A stretch of 64,000 nt of DNA from Caulobacter zeae. Lineage in GTDB: Bacteria > Pseudomonadota > Alphaproteobacteria > Caulobacterales > Caulobacteraceae. The DNA is taken from contig NZ_PJRS01000017.1 of the NCBI RefSeq assembly GCF_002858925.1, positions 1 through 64,000 on the forward strand. Reading direction: 5' to 3'. Each line of letters opens with the position of its first letter. The stretch's first letter is position 1. The position numbers and the translations under genes were made by a program. The notes under the pieces were generated by a model that did not search any database, had not been told where the DNA came from, and saw only the letters and a list, made by a program, of their open reading frames with translations. Shown one piece after another: positions 34,111 to 42,322 of the stretch.

Positions 34111-34998
34111 TCAGCGGGGCTCGGACGTGTCGGCAGCTGGCGTCGGCGGTTCGGCGGGCTCGGGCTGGTCCTCGGCGACGGGCACGGCCGGCGGCTGCGG
34201 GCGGCTGGAGGTTCCGGCCTTAAGCTGGCCGCCCTGGGCCTTGAGGTCGGCATAGGCCGTGGCCTGGCGCGAGAAGTCGCCGCCGCGCGGCAGCACCGCG
34301 TCGAACAGCGGATCGCGGCCTGCCGCCGCACCGACGACGGCTGAGAGGACGCCGGCGATCGAGCCGACCTCGGCGTCGTCGCAGGCGCGGCGCAGGTGGC
34401 GGGCCTGGCCGGGAATCAGCAGGGTCACGTCCCACGAAACACCGTCGACGCAGACGCCTTCGACCGCGCCGCCGCCGTAGTCGACGATCACGCTGCGCGG
34501 CTGGCCCCAGGCCGGATCGCCGGCCAGGGCCTTGAGCGCCGCGATGCGGTCGTCAGGTAGCTCGGCGTCGATGTCGACGCGCCGGCCGATCTCGGGCGTG
34601 CAGCAGCCGAGGCCCGCGCGGGCCTGGACGAAGGCGCGGCCGTCGCGGCGCACCGTGACGCGCACTACGGCCTGGCGCACGCCGCGCGCCGGGCGGGCCC
34701 AGGCCTCGAGCACGAGCTCGCCGCCGCGCACCAGCTGGGTCTGCAACGGCTGCAGGCCCCACAGGCGATAGAGCAGCGGATCGACGCCGTTGTCGATCGG
34801 GACCGGCTGTTCCCTGCGCCCCAGCCGGCGGCCGGCCAGCGGATCGATTTCGGACGAGGGGCGAGGGATCTCGTTCGACCACCACACCGCCGGATCCGGC
34901 GGCGGCGCGGGGGCGGCCGGAACCAGGGGCGCGACCGGCTGGGCCTGGGCCGCGAGCGCTAGGGCTCCCGCGATGACGGCCGGTCCGATAGCGCCCAT
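34111..34998 (-). CDS. Hypothetical exported protein
   Basis: 295 residues, not recognised. A signal peptide (AVIAGALALAAQAQP) and Pro-rich linker are followed by a globular region with paired cysteines (GLGCCTPEIGRR; EGVCVDGVSW; LRRACDDAE) and a Pro/Glu-rich C-terminus. It starts five bases after the ilvH stop, so it is the last gene of the ilvB-protease-ilvH transcript. Its link to amino-acid synthesis is unclear. Confidence 0.6.
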   Translation of the reverse strand: MGAIGPAVIAGALALAAQAQPVAPLVPAAPAPPPDPAVWWSNEIPRPSSEIDPLAGRRLGRREQPVPIDNGVDPLLYRLWGLQPLQTQLVRGGELVLEAWARPARGVRQAVVRVTVRRDGRAFVQARAGLGCCTPEIGRRVDIDAELPDDRIAALKALAGDPAWGQPRSVIVDYGGGAVEGVCVDGVSWDVTLLIPGQARHLRRACDDAEVGSIAGVLSAVVGAAAGRDPLFDAVLPRGGDFSRQATAYADLKAQGGQLKAGTSSRPQPPAVPVAEDQPEPAEPPTPAADTSEPR

Positions 34999-35003
34999 GC
35001 CGA

Positions 35004-35561
35004 TTACATTCCTTCGAAGCCCCGTTCGATGGAAAGGACGCCGGTGCGGGAAAGTTCCACCAGGCCCAGCGGACGCATCAGGTCGAGGAACTTGTCGATC
35101 TTCGACGGCGCGCCCGAGATCTCGAACACGAAGCTTTCCAGCGTGGTGTCCACCGGCTTGGCGCGGAAGATATCGGCGATGCGCAGGGCTTCGACGCGTT
35201 CGGGGCCCGAGCCGCGGACCTTGACCAGGGCCAGTTCGCGCTCGACGCCGTTGGGGTCGCGGGTCACGTCGTGCACGCGGCGGACGTTGACCACCTTGTT
35301 CAGCTGGGCCTCGATCTGGTCGAGCACCTGACGCGTGCCGCGGGTGACCACGGTGATGCGGCTGGTGTGGGCCTTGCGGTCGGTCTCGGCCACCGTGAGG
35401 CTCTCGATGTTGTAGCCGCGCGCGGCGAACAGGCCGACCACGCGGTGCAGCACGCCCGGCTCGTTGTCGACCAGCAGGGCGAAGGTCGCGGTCTGCTCGG
35501 CCTGCTCGTTGGGGCTGAGGTCGTAGGCCGAGGCGGGGGCGGGTTGGACGTTTGCGGTCAT
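35004..35561 (-). CDS. ilvH: Acetolactate synthase regulatory (small) subunit
   Basis: 185 residues. The N-terminal ACT domain is seen in TFALLVDNEPGVLHRVVGLFAARGYNIESL (in parts LVDNEPGVLHRVVGLFAARG and YNIESLTV), with the G-V-L-x-R-V-x-G-L-F core that binds valine; the C-terminal domain includes ELALVKVR and LMRPLGLVELSRTGV. It confers feedback inhibition by valine and activates the large subunit. Its ATG overlaps the stop of the protease gene (ATGA), an unusual neighbour between the two subunits. Confidence 0.95.
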   Translation of the reverse strand: MTANVQPAPASAYDLSPNEQAEQTATFALLVDNEPGVLHRVVGLFAARGYNIESLTVAETDRKAHTSRITVVTRGTRQVLDQIEAQLNKVVNVRRVHDVTRDPNGVERELALVKVRGSGPERVEALRIADIFRAKPVDTTLESFVFEISGAPSKIDKFLDLMRPLGLVELSRTGVLSIERGFEGM

Positions 35562-36565
35562 GGCGTTTCCGTCGGTGTTCTGGGTTTCAGCCCCAGGATT
35601 CGAGCCTGGGGATCATAAAGCACGGCGAAGGCCTGGAAGGGCAGGGAGCCGGCGGAGATTCTGTTGCGTGGCCGGCCCTTGCCGGCCCTGATGGTTACTC
35701 GCGAGGCTTGATCCTGGTCGGTGACGAAGGGCATGGCGACCGCCGCGCCTGGACGCCCCATGGTCAGTCGCGCCTTCGTGCCGCCCGGCCAGGCGACGGG
35801 CCTGGCCTCGCCGCCGAGGGCCACCTCGACCACCGGCGCGCCGCTGTCCAGCAGCATCGGGCCGCACAGCGAGGTCTCGCCGCCGGCCTTGATCACGCAG
35901 CCGGGCACGGCGTCATGGAAGCCGCCGCGGAGATTGGCTAAGGCGGGATCGAGCGGCAGGGCGGTGAAGCCGGTGGTCTCGTCCGGGGTCGGGTTGAGGA
36001 TAAGGCGTCCCGGCTGGTCGGATCCGGCCTTGGGCAGTTCGATGATCCACGAGCGAGCTATCGCCTTCAGCGGATTGGCCGCATCGGCGTCGCCCATATT
36101 GGTCCCCAGGATGGCGACGAAGCCGTTCTCGCCGCGCCCGCAGATCCGGTACTTGTCGGCCGCGACCTCGCTGACCGGACAGTCGGGACGCTCGTCGGCG
36201 CAGGCGGCCTTGTCGATCCGTTGGAAGACGAAGTCGTCGGGCGTGCGCGCGGCGCCCAGGGCGATCGCGGCCTTGACCGGCGGGCCAGAGAAGCGTGCGC
36301 CGGAGGTGTAGCCGTAGTTCTGTTCGGGTCCCGCCGCGGGCAGGGCCTTGGCCGATGGATCGGCGGCCAGGACACGCAGGCCCGTCGAGCCGGTGTCGAG
36401 CATGGCCCGGATCGGCGCGCCGTCGGCGATCGACAGCTCGACCCAATAGCGCGGCGCGCCATTGGCGAGCACGCTCTGCTGGATCGGAACCTCGACGCGC
36501 GGCTGGGCGATGGCCGCCGAGGCGACCATCAGGGGCAGGGCGGCGATGAGAAGCGTGGCGCGCAT
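35558..36565 (-). CDS. Exported pepsin-like (bilobal) aspartic protease
   Basis: 335 residues with a signal peptide (LLIAALPLMVASAAIA). Two catalytic aspartate motifs are present, LDTGS at residues 56-60 and LDSGA at 239-243, spaced as in two-lobed pepsins, and YGYTSGARFSG after the first resembles the pepsin flap. Four cysteines (CADERPDC; ICGRG; GCVI; LCG) could form disulphides. Retropepsin-like proteins have only one D-T/S-G per chain, so the bilobal reading is favoured. It lies between ilvB (50 bases upstream) and ilvH (ATGA overlap). Confidence 0.75.
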   Translation of the reverse strand: MRATLLIAALPLMVASAAIAQPRVEVPIQQSVLANGAPRYWVELSIADGAPIRAMLDTGSTGLRVLAADPSAKALPAAGPEQNYGYTSGARFSGPPVKAAIALGAARTPDDFVFQRIDKAACADERPDCPVSEVAADKYRICGRGENGFVAILGTNMGDADAANPLKAIARSWIIELPKAGSDQPGRLILNPTPDETTGFTALPLDPALANLRGGFHDAVPGCVIKAGGETSLCGPMLLDSGAPVVEVALGGEARPVAWPGGTKARLTMGRPGAAVAMPFVTDQDQASRVTIRAGKGRPRNRISAGSLPFQAFAVLYDPQARILGLKPRTPTETP

Positions 36566-36615
36566 GGACGACTCCGGACGAGTCTGAAGAGCAGGCCTTG
36601 GATGGCGCCTGGCGT

Positions 36616-38421
36616 CTAGACCAGACCCGCGCCCTCTTCGCCGATGACGCTGCCGATATCCTCGACCTCGCCCATGATCATCTCGTTGTGGGCCTTGCCC
36701 GAAGGGATCATCGGCAGGCAATTCTCGTGCTTCTCGACGCGGCAGTCGAAGATCACCGGCTTGTCGCTGTTGATCATTTCCAGGATCTTGGCGTCCAGCT
36801 CGGCCGGGTCCGAGCAGCGGATGCCGACCGCGCCATAGGCCTCGGCCAGCTTCACGAAGTCGGGCAGGCTGTCGGAATAGGAGTGGCTGTAGCGCTCGCC
36901 GTGCAGCAGCTGCTGCCACTGGCGGACCATGCCCATCCATTCGTTGTTCAGGATGAAGATCTTGACCGGCAGGTCGAACTGGATCGCCGTCGACAGTTCC
37001 TGGATGCACATCTGGATCGAGGCTTCGCCGGCGATATCGACGACCAGGCTCTTGGGGTGGGCCAGTTGCACGCCCAGGGCGGCGGGCAGGCCGTAGCCCA
37101 TGGTGCCCAAGCCGCCGGAGGTCATCCAGCGGTTCGGCTCCTCGAAGCGGAAGAACTGCGCGGCCCACATCTGGTGCTGGCCGACTTCGGTCGTGATGTA
37201 GACGTCCTTGTCCTTGGACAGCTCGTACAGGCGCTGGATGGCGTACTGCGGCTTGATGACCGTGTCCGAGCGCTTGTAGGCGAGGCACTGGCGGGCGCGC
37301 CACGCGTCGATCTGGGTCCACCAGTCGGTCAGGGCGGCCTTGTTGGGCTGGTGGCCGGCGGCCTTCCAGGCCTCGATCAGGTCTTCCAGGATGCTGCCGG
37401 CGTCGCCGACGATCGGCAGGTCGACGCGGACGTTCTTGTTGATCGACGAGGCGTCGATGTCGATGTGGATCTTCTTGCTGCCCGGCGAGAAGGCGTCGAG
37501 ACGGCCGGTCACGCGGTCGTCGAAGCGGGCGCCGACGCAGATCATCACGTCGCAGTCGTGCATGGCGTTGTTGGCTTCGAAGGTGCCGTGCATGCCCAGC
37601 ATGCCCAGCCACGCCGGATCGGCGGCCGGGAAGGCGCCCAGGCCCATCAGGGTCGAGGTGACCGGCGCGCCGGTCAGGGCGGCGAACTCGCGCAGGGCCT
37701 CGCTGGCCTTGGGGCCGGCGTTGATGACGCCGCCGCCGGTGTAGAAGATCGGACGGCGAGCGCCGGCGATCATCCTGGCGGCTTCGGCGATGCGGCCGGC
37801 GTCGCCCTTGATGCGCGGCGAATAGGCGTGGCTCGAGGCGACCTCGGTCGGGCCGTAGTATTCGCCCTTGGCGAACTGGACGTCCTTGGGGATGTCGATC
37901 AGCACCGGGCCCGGGCGGCCGGTGGTGGCGATCTTGAAGGCCTCGTGGATGATCTGGGGCAGGTCGCGGACGTCTTTGACCAGGTAGTTGTGCTTGGTGC
38001 ACGAGCGGGTCATGCCGACGGTGTCGGCTTCCTGGAAGGCGTCGGTGCCGATCAGGTGAGTGGGGACCTGGCCGGTGATGACGACCATCGGGATCGAGTC
38101 CATCAGGGCGTCCATGATGCCGGTGATGGCGTTGGTCGCGCCCGGACCCGAGGTGACCAGGACGACGCCCGGCTTGCCCGAGCTGCGGGCGTAGCCCTCG
38201 GCGGCGTGGGTCGCGCCCTGCTCGTGGCGGACCAGGATGTGCTGCAGGCGCGGCTCGTGGAACAGCGCGTCGTAGATCGGCAGGACCGCGCCGCCCGGAT
38301 AGCCGAACAGAACCTCGACGCCTTGATCGACGAGGCCGCGGACCACGATCTCGGCGCCGGTCATGGCGCGGTTCGCGGAGTCTGCGGGAGCGTTGCTCTC
38401 GATGGTCTGGTGGGCGGTCAT
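36616..38421 (-). CDS. ilvB: Acetolactate synthase catalytic (large) subunit
   Basis: 601 residues from ATG 38421. It joins two pyruvates (or pyruvate and 2-ketobutyrate) in the first common step of valine, leucine and isoleucine synthesis. The ThDP-activating Glu is in HEQGATHAAEGYAR, the FAD region follows (GARFDDRVTGRLD), and the ThDP-metal motif ends in FILNNEWMGMVRQWQ. The usual Gly-Asp start of that motif reads AGEAS here, that is Glu for Asp. The gene is preceded by a leader peptide and attenuator. The longer upstream frame is leader RNA, not coding. Confidence 0.95.
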   Translation of the reverse strand: MTAHQTIESNAPADSANRAMTGAEIVVRGLVDQGVEVLFGYPGGAVLPIYDALFHEPRLQHILVRHEQGATHAAEGYARSSGKPGVVLVTSGPGATNAITGIMDALMDSIPMVVITGQVPTHLIGTDAFQEADTVGMTRSCTKHNYLVKDVRDLPQIIHEAFKIATTGRPGPVLIDIPKDVQFAKGEYYGPTEVASSHAYSPRIKGDAGRIAEAARMIAGARRPIFYTGGGVINAGPKASEALREFAALTGAPVTSTLMGLGAFPAADPAWLGMLGMHGTFEANNAMHDCDVMICVGARFDDRVTGRLDAFSPGSKKIHIDIDASSINKNVRVDLPIVGDAGSILEDLIEAWKAAGHQPNKAALTDWWTQIDAWRARQCLAYKRSDTVIKPQYAIQRLYELSKDKDVYITTEVGQHQMWAAQFFRFEEPNRWMTSGGLGTMGYGLPAALGVQLAHPKSLVVDIAGEASIQMCIQELSTAIQFDLPVKIFILNNEWMGMVRQWQQLLHGERYSHSYSDSLPDFVKLAEAYGAVGIRCSDPAELDAKILEMINSDKPVIFDCRVEKHENCLPMIPSGKAHNEMIMGEVEDIGSVIGEEGAGLV

Positions 38422-38476
38422 GGCGGAAGTCCCGGATGGACGTGAAACTGGGCTTTGGAGGCGGCGGAAAAGAAAA

Positions 38477-38494
38477 AAGGCCCCGAAGGACCTT
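38477..38494 (-). promoter_or_regulatory. Attenuator terminator in the ilvB leader
   Basis: On the minus strand AAGGTCC, a TTCG loop and GGGCCTT form a seven-pair stem followed directly by TTTTTTCTTTT. It lies after the leader peptide and 55 bases before the ilvB ATG, so it must be read through for expression. An alternative hairpin (GTGAC...GTCAC) overlaps the leader stop codon. This is the layout of branched-chain amino-acid attenuation. Confidence 0.8.
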
Positions 38495-38530
38495 TGTGCG
38501 CGCGACCGATCTATCAACGTGACTTCGAGG

Positions 38531-38578
38531 TCACGCCGTGAACGGCCGCTCCATAAGTACGATCATGGTGGTGCGCAC
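38531..38578 (-). CDS. ilv operon leader peptide
   Basis: A 15-codon frame, (V/M)RTTMIVLMERPFTA, starting at GTG with GGAG ten bases upstream. It has consecutive Ile, Val and Leu codons, the regulatory residues of ilv attenuation. An in-frame ATG at 38614 would give a 27-residue form but has no ribosome site. Stalling at Ile-Val-Leu under starvation would prevent the downstream terminator from forming. Confidence 0.72.
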   Translation of the reverse strand: MRTTMIVLMERPFTA

Positions 38579-38696
38579 GAGTGTTGCTCCAAATGGATGA
38601 TCGGGGAATGCCATGCTCGCGGAGGGGCGTCAAGGCGCGGTTTGACGCAAGAAACGACCCGTGGCGTAGCGGCCACGGGCGCCCGTACGCCAGTTT

Positions 38697-39179
38697 TCAG
38701 CCCAAGGTTTCCAACAGCAAGGCAAGAGCTTGCTCGGCGAAGCGTCGCATGTTGGTCTCGCGGTCCCCGATACCGGTCTCGATGGTAAGACTGACCTCGC
38801 GCGCCGTGCTTACCGCGGCCACGCAGCAATGGCCGACAGCGTCGCCATATCGATTGCCTTCGGGACCGGCCGCACCGGTTTCCGACAAGCCCCAGGTCGC
38901 CTTCAGGTTCTTGCCGGCCACGCGGGCCAGCAACAGCGCATAGGGCTCGCTGGCGGAGCGAAGCCCGTCCATCGCCTTTTGCGGGATGTCCAGCAGGGTG
39001 AGCCGCGCCCGAGCGGTGTAGACGACCGCGCCGCCGACATAGAACTTCGATGCGCCCGGCACGGCCAACAGGGCCGACGAGATCAGGCCGCCGGCCGAGC
39101 ATTCGGCGACGGCGACGGTTTCTCCCCGCTCGATCAGGCGTTGGCCGACGGCGGCGGCGAGACGGGCGAGTTCGGTCAT
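38697..39179 (-). CDS. CinA C-terminal-domain protein (nicotinamide-nucleotide amidase-like)
   Basis: 160 residues, the single-domain form of CinA/PncC. Motifs: VAVAECSAGGLISSALLAVPG (catalytic Ser in ECSAGG), FYVGGAVVYT, and GLSETGAAGPEGNRYG. PncC deamidates NMN to nicotinate mononucleotide in pyridine-nucleotide recycling. It starts 58 bases after the miaA stop. Confidence 0.88.
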   Translation of the reverse strand: MTELARLAAAVGQRLIERGETVAVAECSAGGLISSALLAVPGASKFYVGGAVVYTARARLTLLDIPQKAMDGLRSASEPYALLLARVAGKNLKATWGLSETGAAGPEGNRYGDAVGHCCVAAVSTAREVSLTIETGIGDRETNMRRFAEQALALLLETLG

Positions 39180-39237
39180 GTGGAGGCTCTGGCTGGAAGG
39201 CGGGAAACGGTTGTCGCGGCGGGGGTCTTGCGAGGCT

Positions 39238-40158
39238 TCAACGGGGAGCGGCCCTGGTCCAGTCCGCCGTCTGGTTCCGGAACCAGGTGAGCTGGCGCTT
39301 GGCGTAGCGCCGGGTTTCCTGGCGGGCGGCGTCGAGGGCCTGGTCCAGGCTGGTTTCGCCGCGCAGGTGGGCGGCCAGTTCGCGATAGCCGACGGCCTTG
39401 AGGGCGGGCAGGGCGGGGTCCAGGCCTCGCGCCTCCATCGCCGCAACCTCTTCCAGTGCGCCGGTCTCGATCATGACGCTCAAGCGCGCATCGCAGCGGG
39501 CGTAGAGTTCGGTGCGGGGCGGATCCAGGACCACGCCGCTCCATTCGCCGGGCTGCAAGGCGGGGCGGGTGTCAGCTTGCCAATCGGAGAGCGCGCGGCC
39601 CGTGGCCACGGCGACGGCATGGGCGCGGACCAGGCGCTGGCGGTCGCCGCTCTCGATCCTGGCCTCGGCGGCGGGATCGAGGGGACGCAGCAGGTCGCGG
39701 AAGGCCGCTTCGCCCTGGGCCGCGTAGAGCAGGCCGGAGATCTCGCGCTGGCTCTCGGGCACCGGCGGCACGTCGGCCAGGCCATGGGTGAGGGCGCGGA
39801 AATAGAGGCCGGTGCCGCCGACCACGATGGCGGGACGGCCGCGGGCGGAGATGTCGTGCAGGATCCTGACGGCGGCCGCCTGCCAGCGGCCCACCGACCA
39901 GCCCTCGCCCGCGTCGGCGACGCCGAACAGGTGGTGCGGGGCGCGGGCTTCTTCCTCGAGCGAAGGCGCGGCCGTCAGCACCCGCAGGCCGGCGTAGATC
40001 TGCATCGAGTCGGCGTTGACGATCTCGGCGCCCGTGCGCTCGGCCAGGTCCAGGGCGTAGGCCGACTTGCCGCTGGCGGTGGGTCCGGCGATCATCCAGA
40101 CGCGCGAGTCGGGGGCAAAGGGCGTTTCGAAGGTTGCGTGGGGGGCGTCACGGTCCAT
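39238..40158 (-). CDS. miaA: tRNA dimethylallyltransferase
   Basis: 306 residues. P-loop [42 protein letters not shown] and the C-terminal [14 protein letters not shown] are all diagnostic. It prenylates A37 of tRNAs that read UNN codons. The start ATG (40158) is shared back-to-back with the divergent exported-protein gene (CATG), leaving no space for ribosome sites; a longer frame reaches 40344 but the added residues do not look like MiaA. Confidence 0.94.
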   Translation of the reverse strand: MDRDAPHATFETPFAPDSRVWMIAGPTASGKSAYALDLAERTGAEIVNADSMQIYAGLRVLTAAPSLEEEARAPHHLFGVADAGEGWSVGRWQAAAVRILHDISARGRPAIVVGGTGLYFRALTHGLADVPPVPESQREISGLLYAAQGEAAFRDLLRPLDPAAEARIESGDRQRLVRAHAVAVATGRALSDWQADTRPALQPGEWSGVVLDPPRTELYARCDARLSVMIETGALEEVAAMEARGLDPALPALKAVGYRELAAHLRGETSLDQALDAARQETRRYAKRQLTWFRNQTADWTRAAPR

Positions 40159-40624
40159 GAAGCGTACATACATGATCGCGACCGCGATGGTCGCCTTCCT
40201 GACGGCCGGATCCGTCCAGGCCGCCACCACCGAGACCGCCAAGGCCAAGTCTCCGCCCGCCGCCGCCCAGGCGACCCCCGCGCCGGCCGAGCTGACCTCG
40301 CGGGAGAAGGCCGGCTGCGGCGCGGTGCTGGTGATCCTGGGCAAGGTGGCGACCAGCTATCCGCAGCTGTTCGCCCAGAAGGGCCAGGATGGGCGCGGCG
40401 CCCAGTTCATGCTCGAGGCCTTCGGCGCCAAGGGGCGCATGATGATGGACGAGGCCTTCGAGGACGGCGCCGAGCAAGGGGTCAAGCCGACCAAGGTCTA
40501 TGAAGACGGCCTGGGTTTCCTGTTCGAAAGCGTCAAGCCCGAGCCGGGCGAGAGCAACGAGGCCGCCGGCAAGCGGGCCGCCATGGCGCTGTTGCAGCGT
40601 TGCACGGGCATCAGCACGAACTAA
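40157..40624 (+). CDS. Small exported protein, hypothetical
   Basis: 155 residues (or 150 from ATG 40172, which gives the neat signal peptide [17 protein letters not shown]). The mature part is soluble with two cysteines ([28 protein letters not shown]) and a helical middle. No family is recognised. Its first ATG overlaps that of miaA on the other strand, so the two transcripts start head to head with overlapping 5' regions. Confidence 0.6.
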   Translation: MKRTYMIATAMVAFLTAGSVQAATTETAKAKSPPAAAQATPAPAELTSREKAGCGAVLVILGKVATSYPQLFAQKGQDGRGAQFMLEAFGAKGRMMMDEAFEDGAEQGVKPTKVYEDGLGFLFESVKPEPGESNEAAGKRAAMALLQRCTGISTN

Positions 40625-40666
40625 TCCGGGTTGACGGCGGGGGGCGACTGGCTTAGCCGCCCCGCC

Positions 40667-41515
40667 ATGCACGTCCTGACCCTCGTCGGCCCGGAGGCCG
40701 AAACTCTCGCCGCCGCTCTCGCGCTTGGCCAGATCTTTCCGCTCGGCCCGAACGCTGTGGACGTGACCTTCGAGGGCGACGCCGCTCTGGTCCGCGACCA
40801 GGTCCTCGCCGCCATCGGCGACAAGCCCGTCGACTTCGCCATCCAGCCCGTCGAAAACCGTCGGAAGCGCCTGCTGATCGCCGACATGGACTCGACGATC
40901 ATCAACGTCGAATGCCTGGACGAGTTGGCCGACTTCGCCGGCGTGAAGGCGCAGGTCTCCGAGATCACCGAGCGCGCCATGCGCGGCGAGCTCGCCTTCG
41001 AGGGCGCCCTGCGCGAGCGGGTCGGCATGCTGAAGGGTCTTTCGACCTCGGCGCTGCAGACCTGCTTCGACGAGCGCGTGCGGCTCAACCCCGGCGCCGA
41101 GACGCTGGTGCGGACCATGGCCGCCCATGGTGCCCGCTGCGCCCTGGTCTCTGGCGGCTTCACCTTCTTCACCAGCCGGGTGGCGCAGGCCGCCGGCTTC
41201 CACCTGAACCGCGCCAACACCCTGATCGAGCAGGGCGACGCCCTGACCGGCGAGGTCGGCGATCCGATCCTCGGCAAGGAGGCCAAGCTGGCCGCCCTGA
41301 ACGAGGAGACCGCCGCCCTGGGCCTCACGCCTGCCGACGCCCTGGCCGTGGGCGACGGCGCCAACGACCTGGCGATGATCGAGGCCGCCGGCCTGGGCGT
41401 CGCCTACCGCGCCAAGCCGATCGTCGCGGCCCAGGCCCATGCGAAGGTCGACCATGCCGACCTGACCGCGCTGCTGTACTTCCAGGGCTATCGCGCCGAG
41501 GAGTTCGCGCAGTGA
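40667..41515 (+). CDS. serB: Phosphoserine phosphatase
   Basis: 282 residues: an N-terminal ACT-like region of about 75 residues, then a HAD phosphatase domain with the nucleophile Asp in LIADMDSTIINVECLDELAD, ALVSGGFTFFTSRVA, and VGDGANDLAMIEAAGLGVAY. It removes phosphate from L-phosphoserine in serine synthesis. ATG 40667 gives a normal length. It overlaps the next gene by GTGA. Confidence 0.95.
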   Translation: MHVLTLVGPEAETLAAALALGQIFPLGPNAVDVTFEGDAALVRDQVLAAIGDKPVDFAIQPVENRRKRLLIADMDSTIINVECLDELADFAGVKAQVSEITERAMRGELAFEGALRERVGMLKGLSTSALQTCFDERVRLNPGAETLVRTMAAHGARCALVSGGFTFFTSRVAQAAGFHLNRANTLIEQGDALTGEVGDPILGKEAKLAALNEETAALGLTPADALAVGDGANDLAMIEAAGLGVAYRAKPIVAAQAHAKVDHADLTALLYFQGYRAEEFAQ

Positions 41516-42177
41516 GCTTCCCCCGCCGTGTCGAGGCGGTGGTCTTCGACATGGACGGCCTGCTGCTCGACACCGAGACCGTCTATCGCGCCGCGATGAT
41601 CGACGCCGGCCAGGCTTTCGGGGTTCCGGTCACGGCGGCGACCTACGCCTCGATGGTCGGCAAGACCAATCCCGAATGCGCGGTGATGCTGCGCGACCTC
41701 TATGGCGAGACCTTTCCCGTAAAGCCGTTCTTCGAGCGGCTTTGGGCCGACGTCGAGCTGCTGCTCGAGGCCGAGATCCGGCTGAAGGACGGGGTGCAGG
41801 AGATCCTCGATCACCTGGACCACCTGGGCCTGCCCCGCGCCATCGCCACCTCGAACGGCCTGCCGGCGGTGGAGCGCTATCTGGGCCGCTTCGATCTGCT
41901 TCCCCGGTTCCATGCGGTGGTCGCCCACCACGACGTGATCCGCCACAAGCCGCATCCGGATCCCTACCTGCTGGCCGCCCAGCGGCTGGGCGTCGATCCG
42001 CTGGCCTGCCTGGCGCTGGAAGATTCCCATCCGGGCGTCCGCGCGGCGCACGGGGCGGGGATGATGACCATCATGGTGCCCGACATCCTCGATCCCACCG
42101 AGGAGATGCACGAGAAGTGCGTCCACATCGCCGACAGCCTGCACGTGGTGCTGGATCTGCTGAAGCGGGCGGGGTGA
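41512..42177 (+). CDS. HAD-family phosphatase (beta-phosphoglucomutase-like)
   Basis: 221 residues from a GTG that overlaps the serB stop. Motif I AVVFDMDGLLLDTE, motif II IATSNGLP, motif III HKPHPDPYLLAAQRLGV and motif IV LEDSHPGVRAAHGAGM are those of the subfamily IA hydrolases/mutases. The cap between motifs I and II is helical. Substrate unknown; co-translation with serB is likely but a role in serine synthesis is not implied. Confidence 0.88.
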   Translation: MSFPRRVEAVVFDMDGLLLDTETVYRAAMIDAGQAFGVPVTAATYASMVGKTNPECAVMLRDLYGETFPVKPFFERLWADVELLLEAEIRLKDGVQEILDHLDHLGLPRAIATSNGLPAVERYLGRFDLLPRFHAVVAHHDVIRHKPHPDPYLLAAQRLGVDPLACLALEDSHPGVRAAHGAGMMTIMVPDILDPTEEMHEKCVHIADSLHVVLDLLKRAG

Positions 42178-42185
42178 ACAAGACA

Positions 42186-42313
42186 CTCTCCCTGAAGGGG
42201 GAGCTGTCGCGGAGCGACTGAGGGGGAAGAGGCAACTGCGCTTACGGGTGACCGACCTCGTCAGACACTTCCCCCTCCGGCCCTTCGGGCCACCTCCCCC
42301 TTCACGCGGAGGG
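42186..42313. repeat. Composite intergenic repeat, copy 3
   Basis: Between the convergent HAD phosphatase and hflC genes. Left half CTGAAGGGGGAGCTGTCGC with inner stem GTCGCGGAGCGAC; right half CCGGCCCTTCGGGCC followed by ACCTCCCCCTT. Same orientation and closely similar to copy 4 at 45515. Confidence 0.78.
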
Positions 42314-42322
42314 TCTTTGACC

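Noticed and set aside
35558..38002. 814-codon minus frame joining ilvB region and the protease
   Set aside because: Only the last 335 residues, from the signal peptide at 36565, look like a protein; the rest is out of frame with ilvB and is Arg/Pro/Gly-rich noise.
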